Assembly (NCBI RefSeq): GCF_004563925.1
Contig: NZ_SPNJ01000005.1
Coordinates: 248,001-312,000, forward strand
Source of the DNA: Herbaspirillum sp. 3R11
GTDB lineage: Bacteria; Pseudomonadota; Gammaproteobacteria; Burkholderiales; Burkholderiaceae_D
DNA length: 64,000 nucleotides
Reading direction: 5' to 3'
A model generated the notes under the pieces. That model was not told where the DNA came from. It did not search any database and was given only the letters and a program-made list of their open reading frames with translations. Numbering within the stretch: position 1 is the first letter of the stretch; every line of letters starts with the position of its first letter. A program made the position numbers and the translations under genes. Below are positions 39,833 through 49,022 of this stretch, in pieces.

Positions 39833-40036
39833 TTATTGCGGGACGATGTTCGAAGCTTGCTTGCCCTTAGGACCAGTAGTCACTTCGAAAGAAACGCGTT
39901 GGTTTTCTTTCAGGGACTTGAAGCCGTTCGATTGGATAGCCGAGAAGTGAGCGAACAAATCTTCGCCGCCTTCGTCAGGAGTAATGAAGCCGAAGCCCTT
40001 CGAGTCATTGAACCACTTTACGATACCAGTTGCCAT
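39833..40036 (-). CDS. csp: Cold-shock protein (CspA family)
   Basis: A 67-residue single-domain cold-shock protein. It begins [20 protein letters not shown], with RNA-binding motif RNP1 KGFGFI (13-18), RNP2 as 'DLFAHFSAI' (27-35) and '[20 protein letters not shown]' (in part). Cold-shock proteins bind single-stranded RNA and melt structures as RNA chaperones. AGGA lies 6 nt before the ATG. A leader of about 100 nt runs from the promoter at 40147-40173, the long leader type through which such genes are regulated. Whether this copy is cold-induced or constitutive cannot be read. Confidence 0.97.
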   Translation of the reverse strand: MATGIVKWFNDSKGFGFITPDEGGEDLFAHFSAIQSNGFKSLKENQRVSFEVTTGPKGKQASNIVPQ

Positions 40037-40146
40037 GTTAATTCCTAAATAAGTTAGTGTGGGCTTTGCCCGTTATTATCGTTTAAACCTAGAGAGGAAT
40101 GACAGACTGATACCGCACTACCAACTCGAATCTTAACGACCCTTTA

Positions 40147-40173
40147 ATTATACCGATTAAATCGCCAATGCAA
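40147..40173 (-). promoter_or_regulatory. Promoter of the cold-shock gene
   Basis: On the minus strand TTGCAT (40168-40173) precedes a perfect -10 TATAAT (40147-40152) with a 15-bp spacer (16 if CTTGCA is the -35). The transcript would carry about 100 nt of leader. Confidence 0.55.
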
Positions 40174-40198
40174 GCGTTTTTCACTCTATGAGAATGAT

Positions 40199-40702
40199 TT
40201 AATTTGCGCCCGGTTTGTATACCAAAACCACCGCCTCGGCGGCGATGCCTTCTTCGCGACCGAGGTAGCCGAGTTTCTCGTTGGTCTTGGCTTTGATGTT
40301 TACTTGCCCCGATGCAACACCCAGATCGGCGGCCACATGCGCCACCATGGTCGGAATATGCGGCGCCATCTTGGGTGCTTGCGCGATGATGGTGGCGTCG
40401 ACATTGCCGATCGCATAACCGGCGGCAGCCAGGCGCTTGACCGCTTCGCGCAGCAGCATGCGTGAGTCGGCGCCCTTGAACTGCAGGTCGGTATCAGGAA
40501 AATGGCGGCCAATGTCGCCCAGTCCGGCCGAGCCGAAAATCGCATCGGTAATGGCGTGCAGCAACACATCCGCATCAGAATGGCCGAGCAGGCCGGTCTT
40601 GTGTGGGATGTCGACGCCGCCGATGATCAGCTTGCGCCCGGCAACCAGTGCGTGGCAATCGTAGCCCTGGCCGATGCGGAATGGAGGAGGGGAAAACGTC
40701 AT
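40199..40702 (-). CDS. ispF: 2-C-methyl-D-erythritol 2,4-cyclodiphosphate synthase
   Basis: A 167-residue IspF. 'GYDCHAL' gives metal ligands Asp15 and His17, and '[21 protein letters not shown]' gives His49. '[10 protein letters not shown]', '[17 protein letters not shown]' and '[19 protein letters not shown]' are all family motifs. It cyclises CDP-ME 2-phosphate in the MEP isoprenoid pathway. It follows ispD by 20 bp on the same strand, the usual ispDF pair. Length and motifs are fully normal. Confidence 0.98.
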   Translation of the reverse strand: MTFSPPPFRIGQGYDCHALVAGRKLIIGGVDIPHKTGLLGHSDADVLLHAITDAIFGSAGLGDIGRHFPDTDLQFKGADSRMLLREAVKRLAAAGYAIGNVDATIIAQAPKMAPHIPTMVAHVAADLGVASGQVNIKAKTNEKLGYLGREEGIAAEAVVLVYKPGAN

Positions 40703-40722
40703 GCGGTATATCCTTTATATCC

Positions 40723-41472
40723 TTATGTCTTCAGGAAGAGTTCGGCCAGCGCGACATCGTGCGCCAGCGTGACCTTGAAATTGCGCGGGCTGCCTTCGAT
40801 CAGCTTCGGCTGCAGTCCCAGCATCTCGATGGCGCTGGCGTCGTCGGTGATGTCGCCGACGCGGTTCTGTGCGTGAGCCTGTTCCAGCGCCCGCGTCAGC
40901 AAACCGTAGCGGAACATCTGCGGCGTCTGCGCCGCCCACAGCGCGTCGCGCGGCACGGTGGCCTGAACCCGGTCCTGCTGCTCCTGCTGCGTCGGCGTGC
41001 CGCCGCTACGCTTCAACGTATCCACCACCGGCAGCGCCAGCAAGCCGCCGACCTCGTCGTCATGCAGCGCGGCGATGAGTCGCTCCAGCAATTCCGCAGT
41101 GAGTCCCGGACGCGCAGCGTCATGCACCAGCACCCAATCGTCGGCGCCGAGCCGCGTGTTGATGGCTTGCAAACCATTCAGCACGCTGTCCTGGCGCGTC
41201 GCGCCGCCGTTGCGCAGCACCGTCAGCTTGCCCGCCAGTTGCGGCTGCGTCTTCAGGAAGTCGTCGATGTAACCGTCATCGGCGCTGACCACGAGGAAAG
41301 TATGGGCGATCAGCGTACTGGCGGCGAAGGTGTCGAGCGCATATTGCAGCATCGGTTTGCCGGCCAGCGGCAGGTATTGCTTGGGGGTGGCGCCGCCCAC
41401 GCGCGCACCGATGCCGGCGGCGGGGATCAGCGCAAAATGACGGGCCTGAGGTGATGATGCGGAAGCGGTCAT
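40723..41472 (-). CDS. ispD: 2-C-methyl-D-erythritol 4-phosphate cytidylyltransferase
   Basis: A 249-residue IspD. The N-terminal nucleotide-binding signature 'LIPAAGIGARVGGATPKQYLPL' (in part) carries the catalytic Arg and Lys, and 'VLVHDAARPGLTAELLERLI' and 'TPQMFRYGLL' follow. It joins CTP and MEP in isoprenoid synthesis. I chose the ATG at 41472. The frame is open for another 140 codons upstream, but that part overlaps the mfd promoter region and mfd itself and is Arg-rich without family similarity. It is divergent from mfd. Confidence 0.96.
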   Translation of the reverse strand: MTASASSPQARHFALIPAAGIGARVGGATPKQYLPLAGKPMLQYALDTFAASTLIAHTFLVVSADDGYIDDFLKTQPQLAGKLTVLRNGGATRQDSVLNGLQAINTRLGADDWVLVHDAARPGLTAELLERLIAALHDDEVGGLLALPVVDTLKRSGGTPTQQEQQDRVQATVPRDALWAAQTPQMFRYGLLTRALEQAHAQNRVGDITDDASAIEMLGLQPKLIEGSPRNFKVTLAHDVALAELFLKT

Positions 41473-41639
41473 GCCGGGGCGCCGTGACGGCAAGAGCGCA
41501 GGAAATGCCTGCGTGCGGCGCCTTGGAGCGCAGCCTTGCCAGCAGAGGGCTTCGTTTATAATGTGAGGCTGAATTCTAAAGCCAAATTTGGCTTCTTTCG
41601 CAGTATTTTGCGCGCCCCAGGCGCCTCCCGATCCAGCCA

Positions 41640-44600
41640 ATGTCTTTTGACCTGAAAAAATCCCTTCCCAAGCCGGGCGCGCGCTTCGTTCCTCCGGCGC
41701 CGCATGGCTCCGCCGACGCGTATCTTCTGGCACAAGCCGCCATCGCGTTGAAAGCCGACAAGCGCATGCTGACCGTGGTTGTGGCCAACGCCACCGACGC
41801 CCAGCGTCTGCTGGCGGAAATCCCGTGGTTTCAGCGTAGTACGGAAAATGAAGACAAGTTGCGCTGCCATCTGCTGCCCGACTGGGAAACACTGCCTTAT
41901 GACGCCTTCTCGCCGCATCAGGATCTGGTGTCGGAACGTCTGGCCACCTTGTATGAAGTGCAAAACGGCCAGTGCGACGTACTGATCGTGCCGGCTACCA
42001 CCGCCTTGCTGCGCATGGCGCCGCCGGGCTTCCTGGCGGCTTACACCTTCTTCTTCAAGCAGGGCGAGAAGCTTGACGAGGCGCGTCTGAAGTCGCAGTT
42101 GACGCTGGCCGGCTACACCCACGTTACGCAAGTCATGTCGCCCGGCGAGTATTCGGTGCGTGGCGGTCTGATCGATATTTTTCCGATGGGCTCGGCGCTG
42201 CCGTATCGCCTCGACCTGTTCGGCGACACCATCGAAACCATCCGCACCTTCGACGCCGACACCCAGCGTTCGCTGTATCCGGTGCGCGAAGTGCGCCTGC
42301 TGCCGGGGCGCGAATTCCCGATGGACGAAGTTTCTCGTACCGCTTTCCGCAGCCGCTGGCGTGAAGTGTTCGAAGGCGATCCTTCGCGATCGGCGATCTA
42401 CAAGGACATCGGCAACGGCATCGCCTCGGCCGGTATCGAATACTACTTGCCGTTGTTTTTTGAAGAGACCGCGACGCTGTTCCGCTATCTGCCCGAAGAC
42501 AGCATGTTCGCCACGGTCGGCGATATCGATCAGGCCATCAAGCGCTTCTGGAGCGACACGCGCTCGCGCCATAATTTCCTCAAGGCCGACCGCGAACGTC
42601 CGGTGCTGGCGCCGGAGCAGGTGTTCCTCACCGACGAAGATTTCTTCACGCTGGTCAAGCCTTACGGCCGCTGGGTATTGCAAACCGACGACGCACCGTC
42701 GGCCTTGTCGGCGCCGATTCCCAACGTCGCGGTCAATCGCCGCACCGACGATCCGCTGACCAACCTGCGCGGCTATCTGCTCAAGACCGGCAAGCGCGTC
42801 TTGCTGTGCGCCGAGTCCAACGGCCGCCGCGAAACATTGCAGCAATACTTCGCCGAATACGATCTGCATCCGGCGCTGTGCGACGGCTACGACAGCTTCC
42901 TCGGCAACACCGAACCGCTGATGCTGGGCGTGGCGCCGTTGCATGCCGGCTTCGAGCTGGAACAGGAGCAAGTCGTCTTCATTACCGAGACCGAACTGTA
43001 TTCCGGTTCCGGTCGCCGCGTCGGCCGCAAGAAGCAGGAAAACGTCACCCAGGTCGAGCACATGGTGCGCGATCTGTCCGAGCTCAAGATCGGCGATCCC
43101 GTGGTGCATGCCAACCACGGCATTGGCCGTTACATGGGGCTGCTCAGCATGGACTTGGGCGAGGGCGAGACCGAATTCCTGCACCTGGAATACGCCAAGG
43201 AAACCAAGCTCTACGTGCCGGTCTCGCAACTGCATGTAATCGCACGCTACTCGGGCGCCTCGCCGGAAGACGCGCCATTGCATTCGCTCGGCTCCGGCCA
43301 GTGGGAAAAAGCCAAGCGCAAGGCGGCGCAGCAGATCCGCGACACCGCCGCCGAGCTGCTCAACCTGTACGCGCGCCGTGCGCTGCGCCAGGGCCACGCA
43401 TTCCAGTACTCTGCACGCGATTACGAAACCTTCGCCGAGAGTTTCGGCTTTGAAGAAACCCCCGACCAGGCCGCCGCCATCAACGCCGTCATCGGCGACA
43501 TGACCAGCGGCAAGCCGATGGACCGGCTGATTTGCGGCGACGTCGGCTTCGGCAAGACCGAGGTGGCGCTGCGCGCTGCTTTCGTCGCGGTCATGGGCGG
43601 CAAGCAGGTCGCCATCCTGGCGCCGACCACTCTGCTGGCAGAGCAGCATGCGCAAACTTTCGCCGACCGCTTCGCCAACTGGCCGGTGCGCATCGCCGAG
43701 TTGTCGCGGTTCCGTACCGGAAAAGAAATCACCCAGGCCATCAAAGGCATGGCCGACGGTACGCTTGACATCATCATCGGCACCCACAAGTTGCTGTCCG
43801 ACGACGTCAAGTTCTCGCGCCTGGGCCTGGTCATCATCGACGAAGAACATCGCTTCGGTGTGCGTCAGAAAGAAACCCTCAAAGCCTTGCGCGCTGAGGT
43901 TGACGTACTCACACTGACCGCCACGCCGATCCCGCGCACGCTGGGTATGGCGCTGGAAGGCCTGCGCGATTTCTCGATCATTGCCACCGCGCCGCAAAAG
44001 CGTCTGGCGATCAAGACCTTCGTGCGCGCCGAAGGCGAATCGACCATCCGCGAAGCCTGTCTGCGCGAGTTGAAGCGCGGTGGCCAGGTCTACTTCCTGC
44101 ACAACGAAGTCGACACCATCGAGAATCGCAAGGCCATGCTTGAAGCGCTGTTGCCGGAAGCACGCGTGGTCATCGCGCACGGCCAGATGCACGAGCGCGA
44201 CCTGGAAAAGGTCATGCGCGATTTCGTCGCGCAGCGATCCAACATCCTGCTGTGCACCACCATCATCGAGACCGGCATCGACGTGCCGACCGCCAACACC
44301 ATCATCATGCATCGCGCCGACAAGTTCGGCCTGGCGCAGCTGCACCAGTTGCGCGGCCGCGTGGGGCGTTCGCATCACCAGGCCTACGCCTATCTGCTGG
44401 TCAACGACGTCAAGGGCCTGACCAAGCAGGCGCAGCGTCGGCTTGACGCGATCCAGCAGATGGAAGAACTCGGCAGCGGCTTCTACCTCGCCATGCACGA
44501 CCTCGAAATTCGCGGCGCCGGCGAAGTGCTCGGCGACAGCCAGTCGGGCGAGATGCACGAGATCGGTTTCCAGATGTATTCCGACATGCTCAGCGAAGCG

Positions 44601-45086
44601 GTGCGTGCGCTCAAGGATGGTCGCGAGCCGGACCTGGCGGCGCCGCTGGCCAGCACCACAGAAATCAACCTGCACGTGCCGGCCTTGCTGCCCAATGATT
44701 ACTGCGGCGACGTGCATGAGCGCCTGTCGCTGTACAAACGCTTCGCCAACTGTACTTCGCAGGATGCCATCGACGCCTTGCAGGAAGAACTGATCGACCG
44801 CTTCGGCAAGCTGCCGGAAGTCGCCAAGGCGCTGGTCGAAACGCATCGCCTGCGCATCGCCGCCAAGCCGCTCGGCATTATCAAAATCGACGCGCACGCC
44901 GAATCGGCGTTGCTGCAATTCGTGCCGAATCCGCCGGTCGACGCCATGCGCATCATCGAACTGATCCAGAAGAATCGCCACATCAAGCTCAACGGCCAGG
45001 ACAAGCTGCGCATCACCGCCAACATGCCCGATCTCAATGCACGCGTGATGCAACTCAAAGCCACCATGCGTTCGCTGGTCGGCTGA
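41640..45086 (+). CDS. mfd: Transcription-repair coupling factor Mfd
   Basis: A 1148-residue Mfd of normal size. The N-terminal UvrB-like part covers about residues 1-350. The RNA-polymerase-interaction (CarD-like) domain has 'DPVVHANHGIGRYMGL' near residue 488. The RecG-like translocase carries Walker A 'GDVGFGKTEVALRA' near 632, the DEEH box 'IIDEEHRFGV' near 735, and later 'QLRGRVGRSHHQAYAYLL'. The C-terminal UvrA-masking domain ends the protein. Mfd removes RNA polymerase stalled at DNA damage and recruits UvrA. It is divergent from ispD, with serB 29 bp downstream. Confidence 0.98.
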   Translation: MSFDLKKSLPKPGARFVPPAPHGSADAYLLAQAAIALKADKRMLTVVVANATDAQRLLAEIPWFQRSTENEDKLRCHLLPDWETLPYDAFSPHQDLVSERLATLYEVQNGQCDVLIVPATTALLRMAPPGFLAAYTFFFKQGEKLDEARLKSQLTLAGYTHVTQVMSPGEYSVRGGLIDIFPMGSALPYRLDLFGDTIETIRTFDADTQRSLYPVREVRLLPGREFPMDEVSRTAFRSRWREVFEGDPSRSAIYKDIGNGIASAGIEYYLPLFFEETATLFRYLPEDSMFATVGDIDQAIKRFWSDTRSRHNFLKADRERPVLAPEQVFLTDEDFFTLVKPYGRWVLQTDDAPSALSAPIPNVAVNRRTDDPLTNLRGYLLKTGKRVLLCAESNGRRETLQQYFAEYDLHPALCDGYDSFLGNTEPLMLGVAPLHAGFELEQEQVVFITETELYSGSGRRVGRKKQENVTQVEHMVRDLSELKIGDPVVHANHGIGRYMGLLSMDLGEGETEFLHLEYAKETKLYVPVSQLHVIARYSGASPEDAPLHSLGSGQWEKAKRKAAQQIRDTAAELLNLYARRALRQGHAFQYSARDYETFAESFGFEETPDQAAAINAVIGDMTSGKPMDRLICGDVGFGKTEVALRAAFVAVMGGKQVAILAPTTLLAEQHAQTFADRFANWPVRIAELSRFRTGKEITQAIKGMADGTLDIIIGTHKLLSDDVKFSRLGLVIIDEEHRFGVRQKETLKALRAEVDVLTLTATPIPRTLGMALEGLRDFSIIATAPQKRLAIKTFVRAEGESTIREACLRELKRGGQVYFLHNEVDTIENRKAMLEALLPEARVVIAHGQMHERDLEKVMRDFVAQRSNILLCTTIIETGIDVPTANTIIMHRADKFGLAQLHQLRGRVGRSHHQAYAYLLVNDVKGLTKQAQRRLDAIQQMEELGSGFYLAMHDLEIRGAGEVLGDSQSGEMHEIGFQMYSDMLSEAVRALKDGREPDLAAPLASTTEINLHVPALLPNDYCGDVHERLSLYKRFANCTSQDAIDALQEELIDRFGKLPEVAKALVETHRLRIAAKPLGIIKIDAHAESALLQFVPNPPVDAMRIIELIQKNRHIKLNGQDKLRITANMPDLNARVMQLKATMRSLVG

Positions 45087-45115
45087 CACATTTTCAAATA
45101 CGAAGAAGACGCACC

Positions 45116-45964
45116 ATGAATCTGATCTTGCAGGGACTGAACCCCAACCGCACCGACATCGAGGCCATCATTGCACTGGCGCAGCCGCAGCGCGTGGTGG
45201 ATATCAACGCGCATGCCTGGCGTTGCGAGGGCGTTGCCCACAGCGCCGCACTCAAGACGCAAATCGACGCCGCCTGCCTGGCGCAGCAAGTCGACTACGC
45301 CTTCGTCGAAGCAGGCCGCACGCTCAAGGATTTCAAGCTGGTGGCGATGGACATGGATTCGACGCTGATCACAATCGAGTGCATCGACGAGATCGCCGAC
45401 ATGCAAGGCCTGAAGCCGCAAGTGTCCGAAATCACCGAAGCCGCCATGCGCGGCGAGATTGAGTTCAACGAAAGCCTGACGCGTCGCGTCGCCTTGCTCA
45501 AGGGACTCGACGCCGGCGCCTTGCAGCGCGTCTATGACGAACGCCTGCAACTGTCCCTGGGTGCAGAAAAGATGCTGCAGGCGATCCAGGCCGCCGGCCT
45601 CAAGACCTTGCTGGTGTCGGGCGGTTTTACGTTCTTCACCGACCGCATGAAGAGCCGCCTCAATCTCGACTACACGCATTCCAACGAACTGGAAATCGTC
45701 GACGGCAAGCTGACCGGCAAAGTGGTCGGCGGCATCGTCAACGCCGAGGAAAAGCGCCTGACCGTGGAGCGCGTCTGCGCCGAGCTGGGCGTGCCGACGT
45801 CGCAAGCCATCGTCATGGGCGACGGCGCCAACGATCTGAAGATGATGGGCGTCAGCGGACTCTCGGTGGCGTTCCGCGCCAAACCGGTGGTGCGCGCGCA
45901 GGCGAGCGTGGCATTGAACTTTGTGGGGCTCGACGGCATCTTGAACATATTGGCTCAAGCATAA
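45116..45964 (+). CDS. serB: Phosphoserine phosphatase
   Basis: A 282-residue HAD-family enzyme. Motif I 'VAMDMDSTLITIECIDEIAD' (nucleophile Asp79, acid/base Asp81) follows an N-terminal domain of about 75 residues. Motif II lies in 'LLVSGGFTFFTDRMK', and motifs III/IV lie in 'AIVMGDGANDLKMMGVSGLSVAFRAKP' (described in part). It removes phosphate from phosphoserine in the last step of serine synthesis. The gene follows mfd by 29 bp and precedes a small membrane-protein gene by 48 bp, so the three may be co-transcribed. Confidence 0.96.
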   Translation: MNLILQGLNPNRTDIEAIIALAQPQRVVDINAHAWRCEGVAHSAALKTQIDAACLAQQVDYAFVEAGRTLKDFKLVAMDMDSTLITIECIDEIADMQGLKPQVSEITEAAMRGEIEFNESLTRRVALLKGLDAGALQRVYDERLQLSLGAEKMLQAIQAAGLKTLLVSGGFTFFTDRMKSRLNLDYTHSNELEIVDGKLTGKVVGGIVNAEEKRLTVERVCAELGVPTSQAIVMGDGANDLKMMGVSGLSVAFRAKPVVRAQASVALNFVGLDGILNILAQA

Positions 45965-46012
45965 GCAACCGCAAGAAATTATCAGCAACCGCAGGCAACT
46001 CAGGAGAAACGC

Positions 46013-46393
46013 ATGGACGCTACAAGTCAGGGAAATCAGGAACTGGTGTTCGACACCAGGCTGCAATCGGCCAAGGACCTGGCGTGGTGGCTGTATATTT
46101 TCCACGGGCTGAGTCTGGTCTTGTCGCTGGGCATGCTGTCGTGGCTGCCTCTGATCGTCAACTACATCAAGCGTAGCGACGCCGCCGATACCTTCGTCTA
46201 CAGCCATCATCGCTGGCAGATCCGTTCCTTCTGGTGGTATCTGTTCTGGTTGTTTGCCGGCGGTATCGCGTGGATCACCCTGATCGGCATCCCGCTGGCG
46301 GTGCTGATCTGGTCGCTGGCGTGGATCTGGAAGGCTTACCGCATCATCAAGGGTTGGCTTGATCTCAACGACAACAAGGCCATGCCGGTTTAA
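46013..46393 (+). CDS. Small membrane protein, DUF4870-like
   Basis: A 126-residue protein with three hydrophobic segments (about residues 24-50, 72-90 and 92-108) separated by short loops. The stretch 'VYSHHRWQIRSFWWYLFWLF' and the closing 'YRIIKGWLDLNDNKAMPV' match the small DUF4870-like family of inner-membrane proteins without known function. AGGAG lies before the ATG. It lies 48 bp after serB on the same strand. No catalytic residues are evident. Confidence 0.78.
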   Translation: MDATSQGNQELVFDTRLQSAKDLAWWLYIFHGLSLVLSLGMLSWLPLIVNYIKRSDAADTFVYSHHRWQIRSFWWYLFWLFAGGIAWITLIGIPLAVLIWSLAWIWKAYRIIKGWLDLNDNKAMPV

Positions 46394-46504
46394 CCGGGTG
46401 GGGCGTCAAGCTCCTGTCATGCGGATGGATTAGAATGGGCCGGCAAGTTTCGGCAACACCAGCAACTGCAGCAACTGGAAATAATAGAAAAGAGAGGCGA
46501 CAGC

Positions 46505-47200
46505 ATGAACAAAGTCTATCCCGACGCGTCCAGCGCGTTATCCGGCATCGTCAAGGACGGCCAGACGATTGCCGTCGGCGGCTTCGGCCTGTGCGGCATT
46601 CCTGAAGCGCTGATCGCGGCCTTGCGCGACTCCGGCGTACAGAATCTGACCGCCATTTCCAACAACGCCGGCGTCGACGGTTTCGGCCTCGGCCAACTGC
46701 TGACCACGCGCCAGATCAAGAAGATGATCGCCTCCTACGTGGGCGAAAACAAGGAGTTCGAACGCCAATACCTGGCCGGCGAACTCGAACTCGAATTCAC
46801 CCCGCAAGGCACGCTGGCAGAAAAGCTGCGCGCGGGCGGCGCCGGCATCCCGGCGTTCTTCACCAAGACCGGTGTCGGCACGCTGGTGGCCGAAGGCAAG
46901 GAAATCCGTGAGTTTGACGGCGCCAAATACGTCATGGAACGCTCGCTGGTGGCCGACATTTCGTTGGTCAAGGCACAGAAGGCCGACAAGGCCGGCAACC
47001 TGGTCTTCAACAAGACCGCGCGCAACTTCAACCCCAACGTCGCCATGGCCGGCAAGATCACCATCGTCGAAGTCGAAGAACTGGTGGAAGTTGGCGAGCT
47101 CGACCCGGACCAGATTCATACCGCCGGCATCTTCGTGCACCGCATCGTGGTCAACGCCACGCCGGAAAAGCGTATCGAACAACGCACTGTGTCCAAATAA
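46505..47200 (+). CDS. scoA: 3-oxoacid CoA-transferase subunit A
   Basis: A 231-residue class I CoA-transferase alpha subunit. It has 'AVGGFGLCGIPEALIAALRD', 'LTAISNNAGVDGFGLGQLL', 'GGAGIPAFFTKTGVGT' and 'FVHRIVVNATPEKRIEQR', typical of succinyl-CoA:acetoacetate or 3-oxoadipate CoA-transferases. GAGAGG lies before the ATG. The beta subunit follows 12 bp downstream. The pair activates a 3-oxoacid by moving CoA from succinyl-CoA. Acetoacetate (ScoAB) is more likely than 3-oxoadipate (PcaIJ) given the lack of aromatic-degradation neighbours, but this is inference. Confidence 0.92.
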   Translation: MNKVYPDASSALSGIVKDGQTIAVGGFGLCGIPEALIAALRDSGVQNLTAISNNAGVDGFGLGQLLTTRQIKKMIASYVGENKEFERQYLAGELELEFTPQGTLAEKLRAGGAGIPAFFTKTGVGTLVAEGKEIREFDGAKYVMERSLVADISLVKAQKADKAGNLVFNKTARNFNPNVAMAGKITIVEVEELVEVGELDPDQIHTAGIFVHRIVVNATPEKRIEQRTVSK

Positions 47201-47212
47201 GGAGAAATAATC

Positions 47213-47863
47213 ATGGCATGGACCAGAGACGAAATGGCTGCACGCGCAGCCAAGGAATTGCAGGACGGCTTCTACGTCAACCTCGGCATCGGCTTGCCGA
47301 CCCTGGTGGCGAATCACGTTCCCAAGGATATTGAAGTCTGGCTGCAATCGGAAAACGGCCTGCTCGGCATCGGCCCGTTTCCGACCGAAGACAAGGTCGA
47401 CGCCGACCTGATCAACGCCGGCAAGCAAACCGTGACGACCATTCCCGGCTCGTCCTTCTTCGCTTCGGCGGACTCCTTTGGCATGATTCGCGGCGGCAAG
47501 ATCAACATCGCGATCCTGGGTGCGATGCAGGTGTCGCAACAGGGCGACCTGGCCAACTGGATGATCCCCGGTAAGATGGTCAAGGGCATGGGCGGCGCGA
47601 TGGACCTGGTGGCTGGTGTCGGCCGCGTGGTGGTGCTCATGGAGCACGTGGCCAAGGGCAAGGACGGCAGCATCTCGCAAAAAATCCTGAAGCAATGCAA
47701 CCTGCCGCTGACCGGCGTGGGCGTGGTCAATCGCATCATCACCGATCTCGGTGTGATCGATGTGACGCCGAACGGTCTGAAGCTGATCGAGCTGGCGACG
47801 GGCGTGACCAAGGAAGACGTGATCGCCGCCACCGAAGCGGTGCTGGACGTCAGCGCGGTATAA
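47213..47863 (+). CDS. scoB: 3-oxoacid CoA-transferase subunit B
   Basis: A 216-residue class I CoA-transferase beta subunit. '[16 protein letters not shown]' is the N-terminal signature, and '[17 protein letters not shown]' contains the catalytic Glu that forms the glutamyl-CoA intermediate. '[39 protein letters not shown]' (described in part) is also highly conserved. It pairs with the preceding alpha subunit. AAGGAG lies before the ATG. An intrinsic terminator follows about 20 nt after the stop. Confidence 0.94.
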   Translation: MAWTRDEMAARAAKELQDGFYVNLGIGLPTLVANHVPKDIEVWLQSENGLLGIGPFPTEDKVDADLINAGKQTVTTIPGSSFFASADSFGMIRGGKINIAILGAMQVSQQGDLANWMIPGKMVKGMGGAMDLVAGVGRVVVLMEHVAKGKDGSISQKILKQCNLPLTGVGVVNRIITDLGVIDVTPNGLKLIELATGVTKEDVIAATEAVLDVSAV

Positions 47864-47883
47864 AGAAAAGTGCAGCAAACAGG

Positions 47884-47916
47884 GCGCCGGCTGAGCAATC
47901 ATCCGGCGCTTTTTTT
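47884..47916 (+). terminator. Intrinsic terminator after scoB
   Basis: GCGCCGG (47884-47890) and CCGGCGC (47903-47909) pair around a 12-nt loop and are followed by seven T. Confidence 0.88.
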
Positions 47917-47987
47917 CGATTCCTCATTCATCGGAATCAATCCGAATCAACCAAAATCAACCCGACAACGAATCATCAAGGACAGGT

Positions 47988-48440
47988 ATGCGCGAGATAG
48001 CAAGCATTGAAGCACTGCACGAACTGGCCGGCCAGGAAGTGGCGGTCAGCGACTGGATCGAGGTCACGCAAGAGCAGGTCAACCTGTTCGCCGACGCCAC
48101 CGGCGATCACCAGTGGATTCACGTCGACGTCGAGCGCAGCAAGCGCGAACTGCCGTTCGGCGGCACCGTCGCGCACGGCTTCCTGACGCTGGGTCTGCTG
48201 CCCAAAATCATGGTCCAGAGCATCTCCATGGGCGACGTCAAGATGCTGCTCAACTACGGCCTCAACCGCGTGCGTTTTCCGTCGCCGCTGCCGGTCGGCA
48301 GCAAGGTGCGTGGACGTATCGTGCTGCAGTCGGTGGAAGAGATTCCCGGCGGCGCGCAAGTGGTGTGGGAAATCACCATGGAACGTGAAGACGCCGACAA
48401 GCCGGTCTGCGTCGCCGAGTTCATCGTGCGTCGATATTGA
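47988..48440 (+). CDS. MaoC-family (R)-specific enoyl-CoA hydratase
   Basis: A 150-residue single hot-dog protein. 'FADATGDHQWIHVDVERSKRE' carries the catalytic Asp and His of the MaoC/R-hydratase family, and 'TVAHGFLTLGLLPKIM' is the next conserved block. Such enzymes hydrate enoyl-CoA to (R)-3-hydroxyacyl-CoA, often supplying polyhydroxyalkanoate synthesis or fatty acid breakdown. It follows the CoA-transferase pair but lies beyond a terminator, so it has its own promoter. Close homologues (NodN-like) have no firmly assigned substrate. Confidence 0.9.
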   Translation: MREIASIEALHELAGQEVAVSDWIEVTQEQVNLFADATGDHQWIHVDVERSKRELPFGGTVAHGFLTLGLLPKIMVQSISMGDVKMLLNYGLNRVRFPSPLPVGSKVRGRIVLQSVEEIPGGAQVVWEITMEREDADKPVCVAEFIVRRY

Positions 48441-48452
48441 TGGCGTAACGAG

Positions 48453-49022
48453 TCAGTTCTTCAACTGCGGTTCCGGAATCACCAGCGGGCCGCAATTGCT
48501 GTCGGTGACAAAGATCGCCAGCAGTTGCGCCGGTTTGACCGGGTCGGGATTGCCGGCCATTGCGTGCAATTGGTAGGGCGCTTCCATCCAGGTCTGGCCC
48601 TTCTGGTAATTGACGACGGGCCCGCCTTCCATCTGCGAACGCACGGTTCCGTCCATCACGATTGCGGTCACCGACCCCGGATGCCGATGCGGCGCGGAAT
48701 AAGCCAGTGGCGGGAAATCCACCATCATCGTCGTGATCGATTTGCCCGGTGCGTTGGGTAACGGCTCGCAGGAAATCACTTTGACGCTGGTCGCAGGAGC
48801 TGCTGTCGCGGGATTCACTGCGCCACCACTGCCGATCGTCGCCAGCGGTGCGCTGGAAAACGGCAGCACGTCCGCACCGGCGCCGATGCAGATATCGGCG
48901 ATCCAGCGACCTGCCGCTTTCGGCGCCGGTAATTGCGTCAGCAGCAGTGCGCCGGCGGCACTGAGCAAGACGAGGCGATAGCCATGGCGGCGCGTTGGCA
49001 CAAGAGACAGCGGCAAGTTCAC
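48453..49022 (-). CDS. Membrane-anchored or exported cupin-domain protein
   Basis: A 189-residue protein. Residues 17-33 are hydrophobic after a basic N-terminus, giving a signal anchor or signal peptide. The C-terminal half is a small beta-barrel cupin, with 'FPPLAYSAPHRHPGSVTAIVMDGTVRSQM' (described in part) containing the HxH metal-binding pair and 'YQKGQTWMEAPYQLHAMAGNP' completing the second motif. The metal and the substrate are unknown. Its ATG overlaps the stop of the upstream epimerase gene by 4 bp, so the two are coupled and may act in one pathway. Confidence 0.82.
   Translation of the reverse strand: MNLPLSLVPTRRHGYRLVLLSAAGALLLTQLPAPKAAGRWIADICIGAGADVLPFSSAPLATIGSGGAVNPATAAPATSVKVISCEPLPNAPGKSITTMMVDFPPLAYSAPHRHPGSVTAIVMDGTVRSQMEGGPVVNYQKGQTWMEAPYQLHAMAGNPDPVKPAQLLAIFVTDSNCGPLVIPEPQLKN

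Noticed and set aside
41473..41892. N-terminal extension of ispD by 140 codons
   Set aside because: The extension is Arg/Trp-rich, lies opposite the mfd start and its 5' part, and IspD family members begin at the chosen ATG.
41556..45089. Open frame of 1177 codons on the minus strand opposite mfd
   Set aside because: It mirrors the strongly supported mfd gene on the plus strand. The product is His/Gln/Val/Asp-rich without recognisable domains, as expected when the opposite strand of a GC-rich gene stays open.
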